From positions 1 through 64,000 of the forward strand of contig NZ_JASKMS010000015.1 in assembly GCF_030124145.1 (NCBI RefSeq): DNA of 64,000 nt, written 5' to 3'. The notes under the pieces are model-generated. The model saw only the letters and a program-made list of their open reading frames with translations, searched no databases and was not told the DNA's origin. Position 1 is the stretch's first letter, and every line of letters begins with the position of its first letter. Positions 8,930 through 16,639 of the stretch are shown piece by piece. This DNA comes from Streptomyces sp. 378 (GTDB taxonomy: Bacteria > Actinomycetota > Actinomycetes > Streptomycetales > Streptomycetaceae). A program made the position numbers and the translations under genes.

Positions 8930-8945
8930 ATTAGGTACGACTAAT
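8930..8945. promoter_or_regulatory. Candidate FadR-type GntR operator
   Basis: ATTAG (8930-8934) and CTAAT (8941-8945) are inverted around GTACGA. The core GGTACGAC resembles the T.GT...AC.A pattern bound by FadR-subfamily regulators. It lies midway between gntK and the regulator gene, so one bound dimer could affect both promoters. Confidence 0.5.
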
Positions 8946-9008
8946 TCAAGAGGCAGTGATGAATAAGTCTGACTTTTGGCTGCGTGATCTACCCCGTACG
9001 CTGAGTGC

Positions 9009-9710
9009 ATGAGCACATCGGACCGGGGGCTGCACGGCCGTGTACTGGACACCCTCGGACCGGAGATCACGGCGGGTGAGTATCCGCCGGGCAGCGTGCT
9101 GCGGACGGACGAGCTCGCCCAGCGCTTCGATGTGTCACGCTCCGTGATGCGCGAGGCGGTCCGCGTCCTGGAGTCCATGTACCTGGTCGAATCGCGCCGC
9201 CGCGTCGGAGTGACGGTCCGCCCGAAGTCCGAGTGGAACGTCTACGACCCGCAGGTCATCCGCTGGCGTCTGGCGGGTGCCGACCGCCCCGGGCAGCTGC
9301 GGTCCCTCACGGTGCTGCGCTCGGCGATCGAACCGGTCGCGGCCGGTCTCGCCGCCCGGCACGCCACATCGGAGCAGTGCGCGCGACTCACCGAGTGCGC
9401 CCTCGGCATGGTCGCCCACTCGCGCGGCCACAAGCTGGAGGGGTACCTCCTGCACGACGTCGCCTTCCACCGCGTCATCCTGGACGCGTCCGGCAACGAG
9501 ATGTTCGCCCGGCTCGGGGACGTCGTCGCCGAGGTCCTGACCGGCCGCACCCAGCACGACGTGATGTTCGAGGACCCGGACCCGGCCGCCGTCACCCTGC
9601 ACGTCCAGGTCGCCGAGGCGGTCCGCGCCGGCGACGCGGTCCGGGCGGAGGAACTGACCCGCCAGATCACGGTCGGCGCCCTCCAGGAACTCGACATCCT
9701 GGCGCCGTAG
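9009..9710 (+). CDS. GntR/FadR-family regulator of gluconate operon
   Basis: A 233-residue regulator with an N-terminal winged helix (residues about 8-70; LAQRFDVSRSVMREAVRVLES is the recognition part) and a C-terminal all-helical FCD ligand domain (about 95-220) containing the metal-site-like pattern D...H of FHRVILDASGN. It diverges from gntK over 137 bases that hold two inverted repeats. This context implies repression of gntKP relieved by gluconate or 6-phosphogluconate. The ligand is inferred from neighbours only. Confidence 0.88.
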   Translation: MSTSDRGLHGRVLDTLGPEITAGEYPPGSVLRTDELAQRFDVSRSVMREAVRVLESMYLVESRRRVGVTVRPKSEWNVYDPQVIRWRLAGADRPGQLRSLTVLRSAIEPVAAGLAARHATSEQCARLTECALGMVAHSRGHKLEGYLLHDVAFHRVILDASGNEMFARLGDVVAEVLTGRTQHDVMFEDPDPAAVTLHVQVAEAVRAGDAVRAEELTRQITVGALQELDILAP

Positions 9711-9713
9711 CGG

Positions 9714-10088
9714 CTACGCCGGAAACTCCCCGTCGACGTACACCCAGGCACCGTCGACCCGCTCGAACCGGCTCCGCTCGTGCAGCGAACCGCCCCGGTA
9801 CGACGCCCGGAACTCCACGCCGCCGGTGGAGTGGAACGCGGACCCGTCCGTCGTCCCCAGGATCTCCAGGCCCGTCCACCGCGTCCCCGGGTCCAACTCC
9901 AGCGTCCCGGGCCGCGTCCGCGGATGCCAGGTCCGCAGCAGATACCCGGCGTCCCGCTTCACGAAGGCGCAGTACCGCGACCGCATCAGCGCCTGTGCGG
10001 TCGGTGCGGCAGCCGCACCCGAGTGGTACCGGCCACAGCACGCCTGGTAGTCCTGGGGGAGCCCGCAAGGACAGGAACGCCTGGTCAT
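9714..10088 (-). CDS. YchJ-family protein with SEC-C-like N-terminus
   Basis: A 124-residue protein starting MTRRSCPCGLPQDYQACCG, a SEC-C-type zinc motif, then the YchJ core (ALMRSRYCAF, WHPRTRP, FRASYR). The fold is NTF2-like; the biological role is unknown. The ATG at 10088 is placed at the zinc motif; longer frames run into the tRNA. It converges with the GntR gene, their ends being 3 bases apart, so transcription termination between them must be tight or absent. Confidence 0.85.
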   Translation of the reverse strand: MTRRSCPCGLPQDYQACCGRYHSGAAAAPTAQALMRSRYCAFVKRDAGYLLRTWHPRTRPGTLELDPGTRWTGLEILGTTDGSAFHSTGGVEFRASYRGGSLHERSRFERVDGAWVYVDGEFPA

Positions 10089-10151
10089 GGTCACCTTTCC
10101 GCGGCAACGACCGAGGGCCGCGACCTCGCGGTCACGGCCCTCAGCTTCATG

Positions 10152-10236
10152 TGTCCGAGGGGGGACTTGAACCCCCACGCCCGATAAAGGGCACTAGCAC
10201 CTCAAGCTAGCGCGTCTGCCATTCCGCCACCCGGAC
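10152..10236 (-). tRNA. tRNA-Leu (anticodon GAG)
   Basis: On the minus strand the 85-base gene begins GTCCGGGTGGCGGAATGG and ends CCTCGGAC plus A73, giving a 7-bp acceptor stem with one G-U pair. The anticodon arm is CTAGC-TTGAGGT-GCTAG, so the anticodon is GAG. A long variable arm (class II) and GGTTCAAGTCC T-loop are present. The CCA end is not encoded. It reads codons CUC and CUU; CUC is abundant in this genome. Confidence 0.95.
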
Positions 10237-10432
10237 AAGGTGTCTGTCGCGCGGGTCCTCCCCGCGGCGACGACGTAAACATTACCAGGCTTTCCAGGGT
10301 GGCCGATCACCCCCCGTCCGCGCCCCCGCGAGGCGTGAACGGCCCGTGACGGCCCGGGAGTGCCCTTGGGGTGCGGGCGCGGGAGAGGGAGGATGAGGGG
10401 GACCCACCAGCAGTGACAGCGGGAGGAAGCAC

Positions 10433-11758
10433 GTGAGCGAGACGGACACGGCCAGGAGCGTCACCGGCGAGGACGAGGTCGTGGACCTCTGCCGCGAGCT
10501 GATCCAGATCGACACCAGCAACTACGGCGACCACTCGGGTCCGGGCGAGCGGAAGGCGGCCGAGTACGTCGCCGAGAAGCTCGCCGAGGTCGGGCTCGAA
10601 CCGAAGATCTTCGAGTCCCACCCGGGCCGCGCCTCCACCGTGGCACGAATCGAGGGCGAGGACCCCTCCCGGCCCGCGCTCCTGATCCACGGCCACACCG
10701 ACGTCGTACCGGCCAACGCGGACGACTGGACCCACCACCCCTTCTCCGGCGAGGTCGCCGACGGCTGTGTGTGGGGCCGCGGGGCCGTCGACATGAAGGA
10801 CATGGACGCGATGACCCTCGCGGTCGTCCGCGACCGGCTGCGCAGCGGACGCAAGCCCCCGCGCGACATCGTCCTCGCGTTCCTCGCCGACGAGGAGGCC
10901 GGCGGCACGTACGGCGCCAAGCACCTCGTCCGCAACCACCCCGACCTGTTCGAGGGCGTCACCGAGGCGATCAGCGAAGTGGGCGGCTTCTCGTTCACCG
11001 TGAGCGAGCAGCGCCGGCTCTATCTGATCCAGACGGCCGAGAAGGGCATGCACTGGATGAAGCTCACCGTGGCGGGCACCGCCGGGCACGGATCGATGAT
11101 CCACCGGGACAACGCGATCACCGAGCTGTCCGAGGCCGTCGCGCGGTTGGGGCGGCACACGTTCCCGGTGCGGGTCACGAAGACCACCCGTGCCTTCCTC
11201 GACGAACTCGGTGACGCGCTCGGTACGGAGCTCGACCCGGAGGACATGGAGTCGACCCTCGCCAGGCTCGGTGGCATCGCCAAGCTCATCGGCGCGACCC
11301 TCAGCAACACGGCCAACCCCACGCAGTTGGGCGCCGGCTACAAGGTCAACGTCATCCCGGGCGAGGCGACCGCCCACGTCGACGGACGCTTCCTGCCCGG
11401 ACACGAGGAGGAGTTCCTCACCGACCTCGACCGGATCCTCGGCCCGAACGTGCGGCGGGAGGACGTCCACGCCGACAAGGCCGTGGAGACCACCTTCGAC
11501 GGCGCGCTCGTGGCGGCGATGCAGTCGGCGCTGGTGGCCGAGGACCCGACGGCCAAGGCGATCCCGTACATGCTCTCCGGCGGGACGGACGCCAAGTCCT
11601 TCGACGACCTCGGCATCCGCGGCTTCGGCTTCGTGCCGCTGAAGCTGCCGCCGGAGCTGGACTTCGCCGGCATGTTCCACGGCGTGGACGAGCGGGTGCC
11701 GGTGGAGGGCCTGCGGTTCGGCGTGCGGGTGCTCGACCGCTTCATCGACGCGTCCTGA
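10433..11758 (+). CDS. M20-family metallopeptidase (ArgE/DapE-like)
   Basis: A 441-residue cytosolic hydrolase. The dizinc site motifs are intact: HGHTDVVP, GRGAVDMKD (bridging Asp) and the catalytic DEEAGG. A dimerisation lid occupies the middle third (from about HWMKLTVAGTAGHGS). M20 enzymes cleave peptide or N-acyl bonds, as in carnosinase, succinyl-DAP desuccinylase and acetylornithine deacetylase; this length and motif set fit the M20 dipeptidase-like group, but the substrate is not defined. The GTG at 10433 follows GGGAGGAAGC. It is a monocistronic-looking gene next to the tRNA. Confidence 0.9.
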   Translation: MSETDTARSVTGEDEVVDLCRELIQIDTSNYGDHSGPGERKAAEYVAEKLAEVGLEPKIFESHPGRASTVARIEGEDPSRPALLIHGHTDVVPANADDWTHHPFSGEVADGCVWGRGAVDMKDMDAMTLAVVRDRLRSGRKPPRDIVLAFLADEEAGGTYGAKHLVRNHPDLFEGVTEAISEVGGFSFTVSEQRRLYLIQTAEKGMHWMKLTVAGTAGHGSMIHRDNAITELSEAVARLGRHTFPVRVTKTTRAFLDELGDALGTELDPEDMESTLARLGGIAKLIGATLSNTANPTQLGAGYKVNVIPGEATAHVDGRFLPGHEEEFLTDLDRILGPNVRREDVHADKAVETTFDGALVAAMQSALVAEDPTAKAIPYMLSGGTDAKSFDDLGIRGFGFVPLKLPPELDFAGMFHGVDERVPVEGLRFGVRVLDRFIDAS

Positions 11759-11907
11759 AACCGCCCCGGCCGGTGGCCCTATTCGCTCGCGCGTACGGAA
11801 TCTACTGGGAAGAGTGAATGCGACGATAAGCTCGTAGCCTCATTACTCCCTCCTCGTTACAGGTAATGCGATCGCAAGATGGGTCGCTTTGCCAACTAGG
11901 AGGAATA

Positions 11908-12141
11908 ATGATCAAGAAGGTCGTCGCTGCTGCGGCTGCCACCGGTGGGCTGGTTCTCGCGGGCGCGGGCATGGCCGTCGCCGACTCGGGTGCCCAGGGT
12001 GCCGCCGTGCACTCCCCGGGCGTCCTGTCCGGCAACGTTGTCCAGGTGCCCGTTCACGTCCCGGTGAACGTCTGCGGCAACACGGTCTCCGTGATCGGGC
12101 TGCTGAACCCCGCCTTCGGCAACACCTGCATCAACCAGTGA
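11908..12141 (+). CDS. chpH: Short chaplin (ChpH-like)
   Basis: A 77-residue secreted protein: signal peptide up to about residue 25 (MAVADSG cleavage region) followed by a single chaplin domain (SGAQGAAVHSPGVLSGN to NTCINQ) with the two conserved cysteines (VNVCGN and NTCINQ). Chaplins assemble into amyloid-like fibrils that coat aerial hyphae and lower surface tension. AGGAGGAAT lies 5-7 bases upstream of the ATG. It lies directly before a long chaplin; from memory this pair corresponds to chpH-chpC of S. coelicolor. A strong terminator-like hairpin separates the two genes. Confidence 0.93.
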   Translation: MIKKVVAAAAATGGLVLAGAGMAVADSGAQGAAVHSPGVLSGNVVQVPVHVPVNVCGNTVSVIGLLNPAFGNTCINQ

Positions 12142-12175
12142 TGCTTTCCCCTCGCTGAGGGGGATTCCAAGCCAT

Positions 12176-12210
12176 CGGTCCCGGAGCGCGTGCCATGCGC
12201 TCCGGGACCG
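12176..12210 (+). terminator. Hairpin between short and long chaplin genes
   Basis: CGGTCCCGGAGCGC (12176-12189) pairs perfectly with GCGCTCCGGGACCG (12197-12210) around GTGCCAT. There is a short T-rich tail (CTTCTTT). It would terminate or attenuate the chpH transcript and leave chpC under separate or reduced expression. Confidence 0.75.
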
Positions 12211-12271
12211 AACGCTTCTTTCGAGGAATTCGAGAAGAATTCGAGACACGGTCGAAGGCAGGTATTCAGCA

Positions 12272-13123
12272 ATGCGACAGGCTACCCGCAAGGGTCTGAT
12301 GACCGTGGCGGCCGCGACCGGCGTGATCGCCGCCGCGGGCGGCTCCGCGCACGCCGACTCGGGCGCCCAGGGCGCCGCTTCGGGGTCGCCGGGCGTGCTG
12401 TCCGGGAACTCGGTGCAGGCGCCGGTGCACGCGCCGGTCAACGTCTGCGGCAACACGGTCAACGTCATCGGGGTGCTCAACCCGTCGGTCGGCAACTCGT
12501 GCGCCAACCAGGGCGGTGGGTCGTCGTCGGGGGGATACGGCGAACACGGCGCCCACGGCGGCTCGCACGCGGGCGGTCACGCCACCGACTCGCCCGGCGT
12601 CGGCTCGGGCAACCACGTCCAGGCGCCGGTCCACGTGCCGGTGAACGTCTGCGGCAACAGTGTCGACGTCATCGGCGTCGGCAACCCCAGCACGGGCAAC
12701 GGCTGCTCGAACGGTGGCGTCGGCCACCACGGCACCCCGCCCGGCGGCGGTCACGAGACCCCCGGTCAGCCGGGCGGCTCGGGGGATCCCGGCCACCCGG
12801 GCGCCCCCGGTAACCCGGGCAATCCGGGTGATCCCGGCACGCCGGGTCACCCCGGCGACCCCGGAACCCCTGGCGGCTCCGGAACCCCCGGTCACCCCGG
12901 CGACCTCGGAACCCCGGGCACTCCGCCCGCCACCGCCCTCGGGACCCCTGGCGGTTCCTCGCACGGGAACCAGCCGGACGGCCAGTTCCTGACGCAGCCG
13001 AAGAGCGACGCCCAGCTCGCCAGCACCGGCAGCGATCTGCCGCTCGGCCTCGCCCTTCCGGCCGGCGCGGGCGCGCTGCTGGCGGGCGCGATCCTCTACC
13101 GCAAGGCGCGCGCCTCGGCCTGA
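12272..13123 (+). CDS. chpC: Long chaplin with collagen-like linker and sortase signal (ChpC-like)
   Basis: A 283-residue cell-wall chaplin. Order: signal peptide to about residue 29, chaplin domain 1 (about 29-82), a Gly/His-rich link, chaplin domain 2 (about 104-150), a Gly-Xaa-Pro-rich linker of about 60 residues (GDPGHPGAPGNPG, GHPGDPGTPG), then the sortase signal LASTG at 249-253, a hydrophobic helix and basic tail KARASA. LAxTG is the class E sortase motif in Streptomyces, so the protein should be anchored to peptidoglycan and nucleate chaplin fibrils. The linker reads like collagen triplets. ATG at 12272. Confidence 0.93.
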   Translation: MRQATRKGLMTVAAATGVIAAAGGSAHADSGAQGAASGSPGVLSGNSVQAPVHAPVNVCGNTVNVIGVLNPSVGNSCANQGGGSSSGGYGEHGAHGGSHAGGHATDSPGVGSGNHVQAPVHVPVNVCGNSVDVIGVGNPSTGNGCSNGGVGHHGTPPGGGHETPGQPGGSGDPGHPGAPGNPGNPGDPGTPGHPGDPGTPGGSGTPGHPGDLGTPGTPPATALGTPGGSSHGNQPDGQFLTQPKSDAQLASTGSDLPLGLALPAGAGALLAGAILYRKARASA

Positions 13124-13138
13124 CACGGCCCCCCGGAA

Positions 13139-13174
13139 ACGGAGCGGGCCCCGCGGAGGCGGGGCCCGCTCCGT
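13139..13174 (+). terminator. Terminator after chpC
   Basis: ACGGAGCGGGCCCCGC (13139-13154) pairs perfectly over 16 bp with 13159-13174 around the tetraloop GGAG. It lies between chpC and the oppositely oriented DUF5703 gene, so it can serve both. Confidence 0.85.
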
Positions 13175-13203
13175 CATGTATTTCTCCCCGTGCCCGTCTC
13201 AGC

Positions 13204-13392
13204 TCACCACGTGGCCCGCACCTGGCGGATGATCCTTCGACGCAACCGCACCCTGCGGCTGCCGTCGCGCAGCAGGCTCAGACGGTACAACTCCCAGTTT
13301 CCGTACTCCGCGTGGTCGGTCAGCAGACGTGCCGTTTCCTTGCGGGAGACCCCACGAGGGACGTGCACATCGACAAATTCGTATTCCGGCAT
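13204..13392 (-). CDS. DUF5703 family small protein
   Basis: A 62-residue basic protein starting MPEYEFVDVHVPRGVSRKE, with LLTDHAEYGNWELYRLSLLRDG and an Arg-rich end (RVRLRRRIIRQVRATW). It matches what I recall as DUF5703, a small protein family conserved in actinobacteria with unknown function. It has no signal or membrane helix. It diverges from the acidic protein gene at 13440 over 47 bases. Confidence 0.8.
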   Translation of the reverse strand: MPEYEFVDVHVPRGVSRKETARLLTDHAEYGNWELYRLSLLRDGSRRVRLRRRIIRQVRATW

Positions 13393-13439
13393 CGCATCTA
13401 TTGTGCGGGCTGGGGCCAGGTACGGATAGCGTCTGCACT

Positions 13440-14141
13440 ATGTCTGATGCTGCGCAGCCCACCGCTGCCGAGGTACGCGCCGCCGCCGAGGCGGTCAAGA
13501 CCGCGCTCGACCGCCACCTGGCCGCGGTCGAACGCCGGTCGGGAGAGGACGACCCGGCGGTCTACGAGGCGTTCAACCAGCTGGCCGCGGCCGCAGAGGT
13601 GTATGACGAACTGCTCTACGACCGCTACGACGAGGTCACGCCCTTCGAGATCCCCGGGGCGGAGGACGCGCTGCCCCCGTACACCGGTCCCGAGGAACCG
13701 AACGCGCTGAGCGTGCTGATCCGTCGTGACTACGCCGTCGCCGAGCCTCAGCGGCTGCTGGCGCACGCACAGCGGATCGACTCGGCGGAGGGCGATGACG
13801 GCGCCCCGGCCTCCGGAACGGTGCACGGCGCTCTCGGGCTGCTGTTCGGCGAGTTCGAACCCGACGAGATCGCCTCCCGGCACAAGGAGTTCGGGCTGGA
13901 GGAGGGCGACTCCACGCTCTGGGTGACGGCGGCGGACGAGCCGGCCGAACCCGGCGAGTGGCTGGAGGCACCGTTCGAACAGGTCGACGCGGAGCAGGTG
14001 GTCTGCCGCTTCGACGTCAGCGCCGTCTTCGACGACGAGATCGACGACGTCGACGATGACGAGGAAGACCTCGAGGACGAGCTCGTCGGCGACCTGGACG
14101 AGGACGAGGACCTGGAACCGCTGGAAGCGGACCGCCGCTGA
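13440..14141 (+). CDS. Hypothetical acidic actinobacterial protein
   Basis: A 233-residue soluble protein beginning MSDAAQPTAAEVRAAAEAV, with an N-terminal helical part and a very acidic C-terminus (residues about 200-230, mostly Asp and Glu: DDVDDDEEDLEDEL). The central segment ALSVLIRRDYAVAEPQRLL is the most conserved-looking. Family-level function is unknown. ATG at 13440 is preferred because the frame upstream overlaps the divergent gene. A perfect 19-bp hairpin follows the stop. Confidence 0.75.
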   Translation: MSDAAQPTAAEVRAAAEAVKTALDRHLAAVERRSGEDDPAVYEAFNQLAAAAEVYDELLYDRYDEVTPFEIPGAEDALPPYTGPEEPNALSVLIRRDYAVAEPQRLLAHAQRIDSAEGDDGAPASGTVHGALGLLFGEFEPDEIASRHKEFGLEEGDSTLWVTAADEPAEPGEWLEAPFEQVDAEQVVCRFDVSAVFDDEIDDVDDDEEDLEDELVGDLDEDEDLEPLEADRR

Positions 14142-14160
14142 GCGCACCGCAGGCGGCCCC

Positions 14161-14199
14161 GGGGTGGTGGTCACGGGCCCGGCCCGTGACCACCACCCC
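14161..14199. terminator. Bidirectional terminator between convergent genes
   Basis: GGGGTGGTGGTCACGGGCC (14161-14179) is perfectly complementary to 14181-14199 with a single central base. It sits between the stop codons of the convergent genes ending at 14141 and 14201. Confidence 0.85.
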
Positions 14200-14200
14200 G

Positions 14201-16639
14201 TCACGTACCGCTGATCTGCGGTGCGAGCAGCACCGGAAGCCGGGTGGTCCGCGGCTTCGCCGGAACCTCGGCCACGGCCCGGGGGAGCGCCTGCTCCACG
14301 CCGTGCACCACGGACAGATGCCGGTCGGCCCGCCCGAACGCCGTGTACACCCACGGCCGGCTGAGCGCCTGCGCCGCGTCACCGGGCAGCACCACGACCA
14401 CCGCGGGCCACCGGCTCCCCACGGCCTGGTGCGCGGTCAGCGCCCAACCGTGCCGCACGGTCTGTTCCACCCGCTCCTTCGGCACGACGACGGCCTCGCC
14501 CTCGCACGACAGATGCAGCCCCTCGGCATCCGCCTTCACCACCCGGCCCGGCAGCGCACGCCCGGGGACGGGGGAGTAGACGATCCGGTCGCCGGGGTCG
14601 AAGCCGCCGAAGCGGCCCGGGCCGGGGTTGAGCCGCTCCTTCAGCGCCGCGTTGAGTACGCGCGTCCCGACCGCTCCGCCGTGCCCCGGCGTGACCACCT
14701 GGGTCTCGTCGGCCGGTACGCCGATCGCCCGCGGCACCGAGTCCACGACGAGCTGCACCGTCCGGTGCACGGCCTCGCCCGCGTCCCGCACCGGCACGAT
14801 CACGACCTCCTTGCCGGGGGCCTCGACCTGGTTCAGCTCGCCGATGCCGATACCGGAGACCAACTCGCCCAGCGGCCCCGGATCCGGCCGCCGTGAGGCC
14901 ACCTGGGGACAGATCCGTGCCGTGAGCAGATCCGCGAACACCCGGCCCGGTCCCACGGACCACAGCACCGCCGGATCCCCGGCCAGCACCAGACGCGCCC
15001 CGTCCGGCAGCGACTCCGTCAGCAGCGCCGCCGCCTCGACATCCAGCTGCGGCGCGTCGAGCACGACGAGCAGATCGAGATCGAGGGCCCCGTCCGCGTC
15101 CCGGCCGGGCCCTTCGAGGCCGGAGAGCAGTCCGGCGACGGTGGCCACGGGGGCGCCGCCGGGTGTCTCGTCCGCTCGCTCGGGGCCGTCCGCTGCCGGG
15201 CCGGACCGGCGCAGCAGGGCCGCGAAGCGGTTGCGGCCGATCGGACCGTGCGCGGCAGCCCAGGCCCGCAGCCCGAGGGACCGCGCGGTGTTCAGCAGCG
15301 CCGCGGGCTCGGCCAGAGCCGCCTCGCCGCCGGTGTGCAGCACCAGGCCCTGACCGGCGACCGCGCGGATCAGCTCCGCCGTCGACCCCTGGGCAGCGGC
15401 GGCGGCCCGCTCCCAGTCCTCGGCCGAACCGTCCTGCTTGGGCACCGAGTTGACCAGCCGGGCCAGACCGTCGGCCAGGCTCTCCTCCGCCAGCGCGTAC
15501 CGCTCCAGTCCGACCAGGACACGGACCGGGCGCTCCTCGTCCTCCGCCGCGCCCTCCTCGTCGCTCCGGGCCGGGGCGGCGGCCTTCTCCTCCAGCGCGT
15601 CCTGGAAGACCAGGGCCTCGCCCTCCGCGATCGCGTCCTGCACGGCACCGTCGGGCTCCGGGACGCCCCGCTGGGCCAGGGCGGCGAGGAGCGCCGACAT
15701 CTCCAGGGCGGTGTGCCCGGCCAGCGCCGCCTGCTCCAGGAGCCAACCGGTGAGGGCCCGGCCCCGCCGCTCGTCGTCCGGGCCGCACTCGGCTCCGAGC
15801 AGGGCCCGCGCGAAACCGTCGGCCTGCTCGGGGCGCACGCCGGGGATCCGCAGCAACTGCCAGGGGTCGGCGCGCAGCCGTTCGTCCGCTCCCTCGCCGA
15901 GCGCGGCGGCGATCTGCGGCGCGAGCACCTCGGGGGCCCCGCCCTCGCCGAGCACCCGCTTCACGGACAGGACCGCCTCCGGCGCGGGAGCCACTGGGGC
16001 GGTGACGGGCTCGGACGCCACCGGCTGGGGCCGCCGTTCCGGCTCGGGGGCGGAGCGGCGGGGGGCGGGGCGGGGCTCTTCGAACACGGTGGCCACCGGC
16101 TTCTCGCCGCTCTCTACGGCCCGTACGGCCGCGAGCAGGTCGGCGGCCTTGCCGCTCAGTTTGGTGCCGGCCTCGACGGGCGCCTTCTTCTCGGCCTTGC
16201 GCTGTTCGATGCGCTCCCGCTCGGCCTGCTGGGCCCGCAACTCGGCCTCGGCCTCGGACACCTGCGCGGCACCTGCTGCAGCGGCCTCGGAGCCGGACTC
16301 CTGCCCGGCGCCTGCTGCAGCGGCCTCTGTTTCGGACTCTTGCCCGGCGCCTGCTGCAGCGCCCTCGGTGTCGGACGTTTGTCCATCGAGCGCTTCACTG
16401 CCCTCGGTGCCGGACTCATGCCCGTCTGCGGCTTCAGCCCCCGCGGGCTCGGCCCCCTCCCCGGCGCCCACTTCGGCACTCTCCGTGCCGCCCCCCTCCC
16501 CGGCGCCCGCTTCGGCCCCCTGCTCGGCGCCGCCCTCGCCGCCCTCGCCTCGGCCGATCCGGGCAGCTCCGGCCGGTGTGCTCTCGGCGCCCGGCGTCCC
16601 CGGCTCGGTGTCCTCCGTGGTCTCGGGCTCCGTGCTCAC
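14201..16639 (-). CDS. RecD-like / TraA-type protein with degenerate ATPase motifs
   Basis: An 812-residue protein. Residues 1 to about 135 are low-complexity Ala/Glu/Gly with imperfect 16-17-residue repeats (AAAAGAGQESETE-like). Next comes a helix-hairpin-helix-like region (DPWQLLRIPGVRPEQADGFARALLG), as in RecD2, then a helicase-like part, and a C-terminal UvrD_C_2-like segment (LTAHQAVGSRWPAVVVVLPGD and PWVYTAFGRADRHLSVVHG). The expected Walker A is only GLVLHTGGEAALAEP with no GK[ST], and Walker B reads VVLDAPQLD instead of DE. So it is probably no longer an active helicase. It starts with GTG overlapping the stop of the aldo/keto reductase gene as GTGA. Confidence 0.75.
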   Translation of the reverse strand: MSTEPETTEDTEPGTPGAESTPAGAARIGRGEGGEGGAEQGAEAGAGEGGGTESAEVGAGEGAEPAGAEAADGHESGTEGSEALDGQTSDTEGAAAGAGQESETEAAAAGAGQESGSEAAAAGAAQVSEAEAELRAQQAERERIEQRKAEKKAPVEAGTKLSGKAADLLAAVRAVESGEKPVATVFEEPRPAPRRSAPEPERRPQPVASEPVTAPVAPAPEAVLSVKRVLGEGGAPEVLAPQIAAALGEGADERLRADPWQLLRIPGVRPEQADGFARALLGAECGPDDERRGRALTGWLLEQAALAGHTALEMSALLAALAQRGVPEPDGAVQDAIAEGEALVFQDALEEKAAAPARSDEEGAAEDEERPVRVLVGLERYALAEESLADGLARLVNSVPKQDGSAEDWERAAAAAQGSTAELIRAVAGQGLVLHTGGEAALAEPAALLNTARSLGLRAWAAAHGPIGRNRFAALLRRSGPAADGPERADETPGGAPVATVAGLLSGLEGPGRDADGALDLDLLVVLDAPQLDVEAAALLTESLPDGARLVLAGDPAVLWSVGPGRVFADLLTARICPQVASRRPDPGPLGELVSGIGIGELNQVEAPGKEVVIVPVRDAGEAVHRTVQLVVDSVPRAIGVPADETQVVTPGHGGAVGTRVLNAALKERLNPGPGRFGGFDPGDRIVYSPVPGRALPGRVVKADAEGLHLSCEGEAVVVPKERVEQTVRHGWALTAHQAVGSRWPAVVVVLPGDAAQALSRPWVYTAFGRADRHLSVVHGVEQALPRAVAEVPAKPRTTRLPVLLAPQISGT
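16250..16380 (-). repeat. Imperfect in-frame repeats in the RecD-like gene
   Basis: Three copies of a roughly 48-base unit containing GCCTGCTGCAGC encode AAAAGAGQES-type segments in the N-terminal tail of the RecD-like protein. Such repeats can change in number by slippage. They are coding, with no sign of regulatory function. Confidence 0.6.

Noticed and set aside
11759..11907. A sigma-BldN type promoter before chpH
   Set aside because: Some weak matches (CGTTACAGGTAA) are seen, but I cannot match a reliable consensus and spacing.
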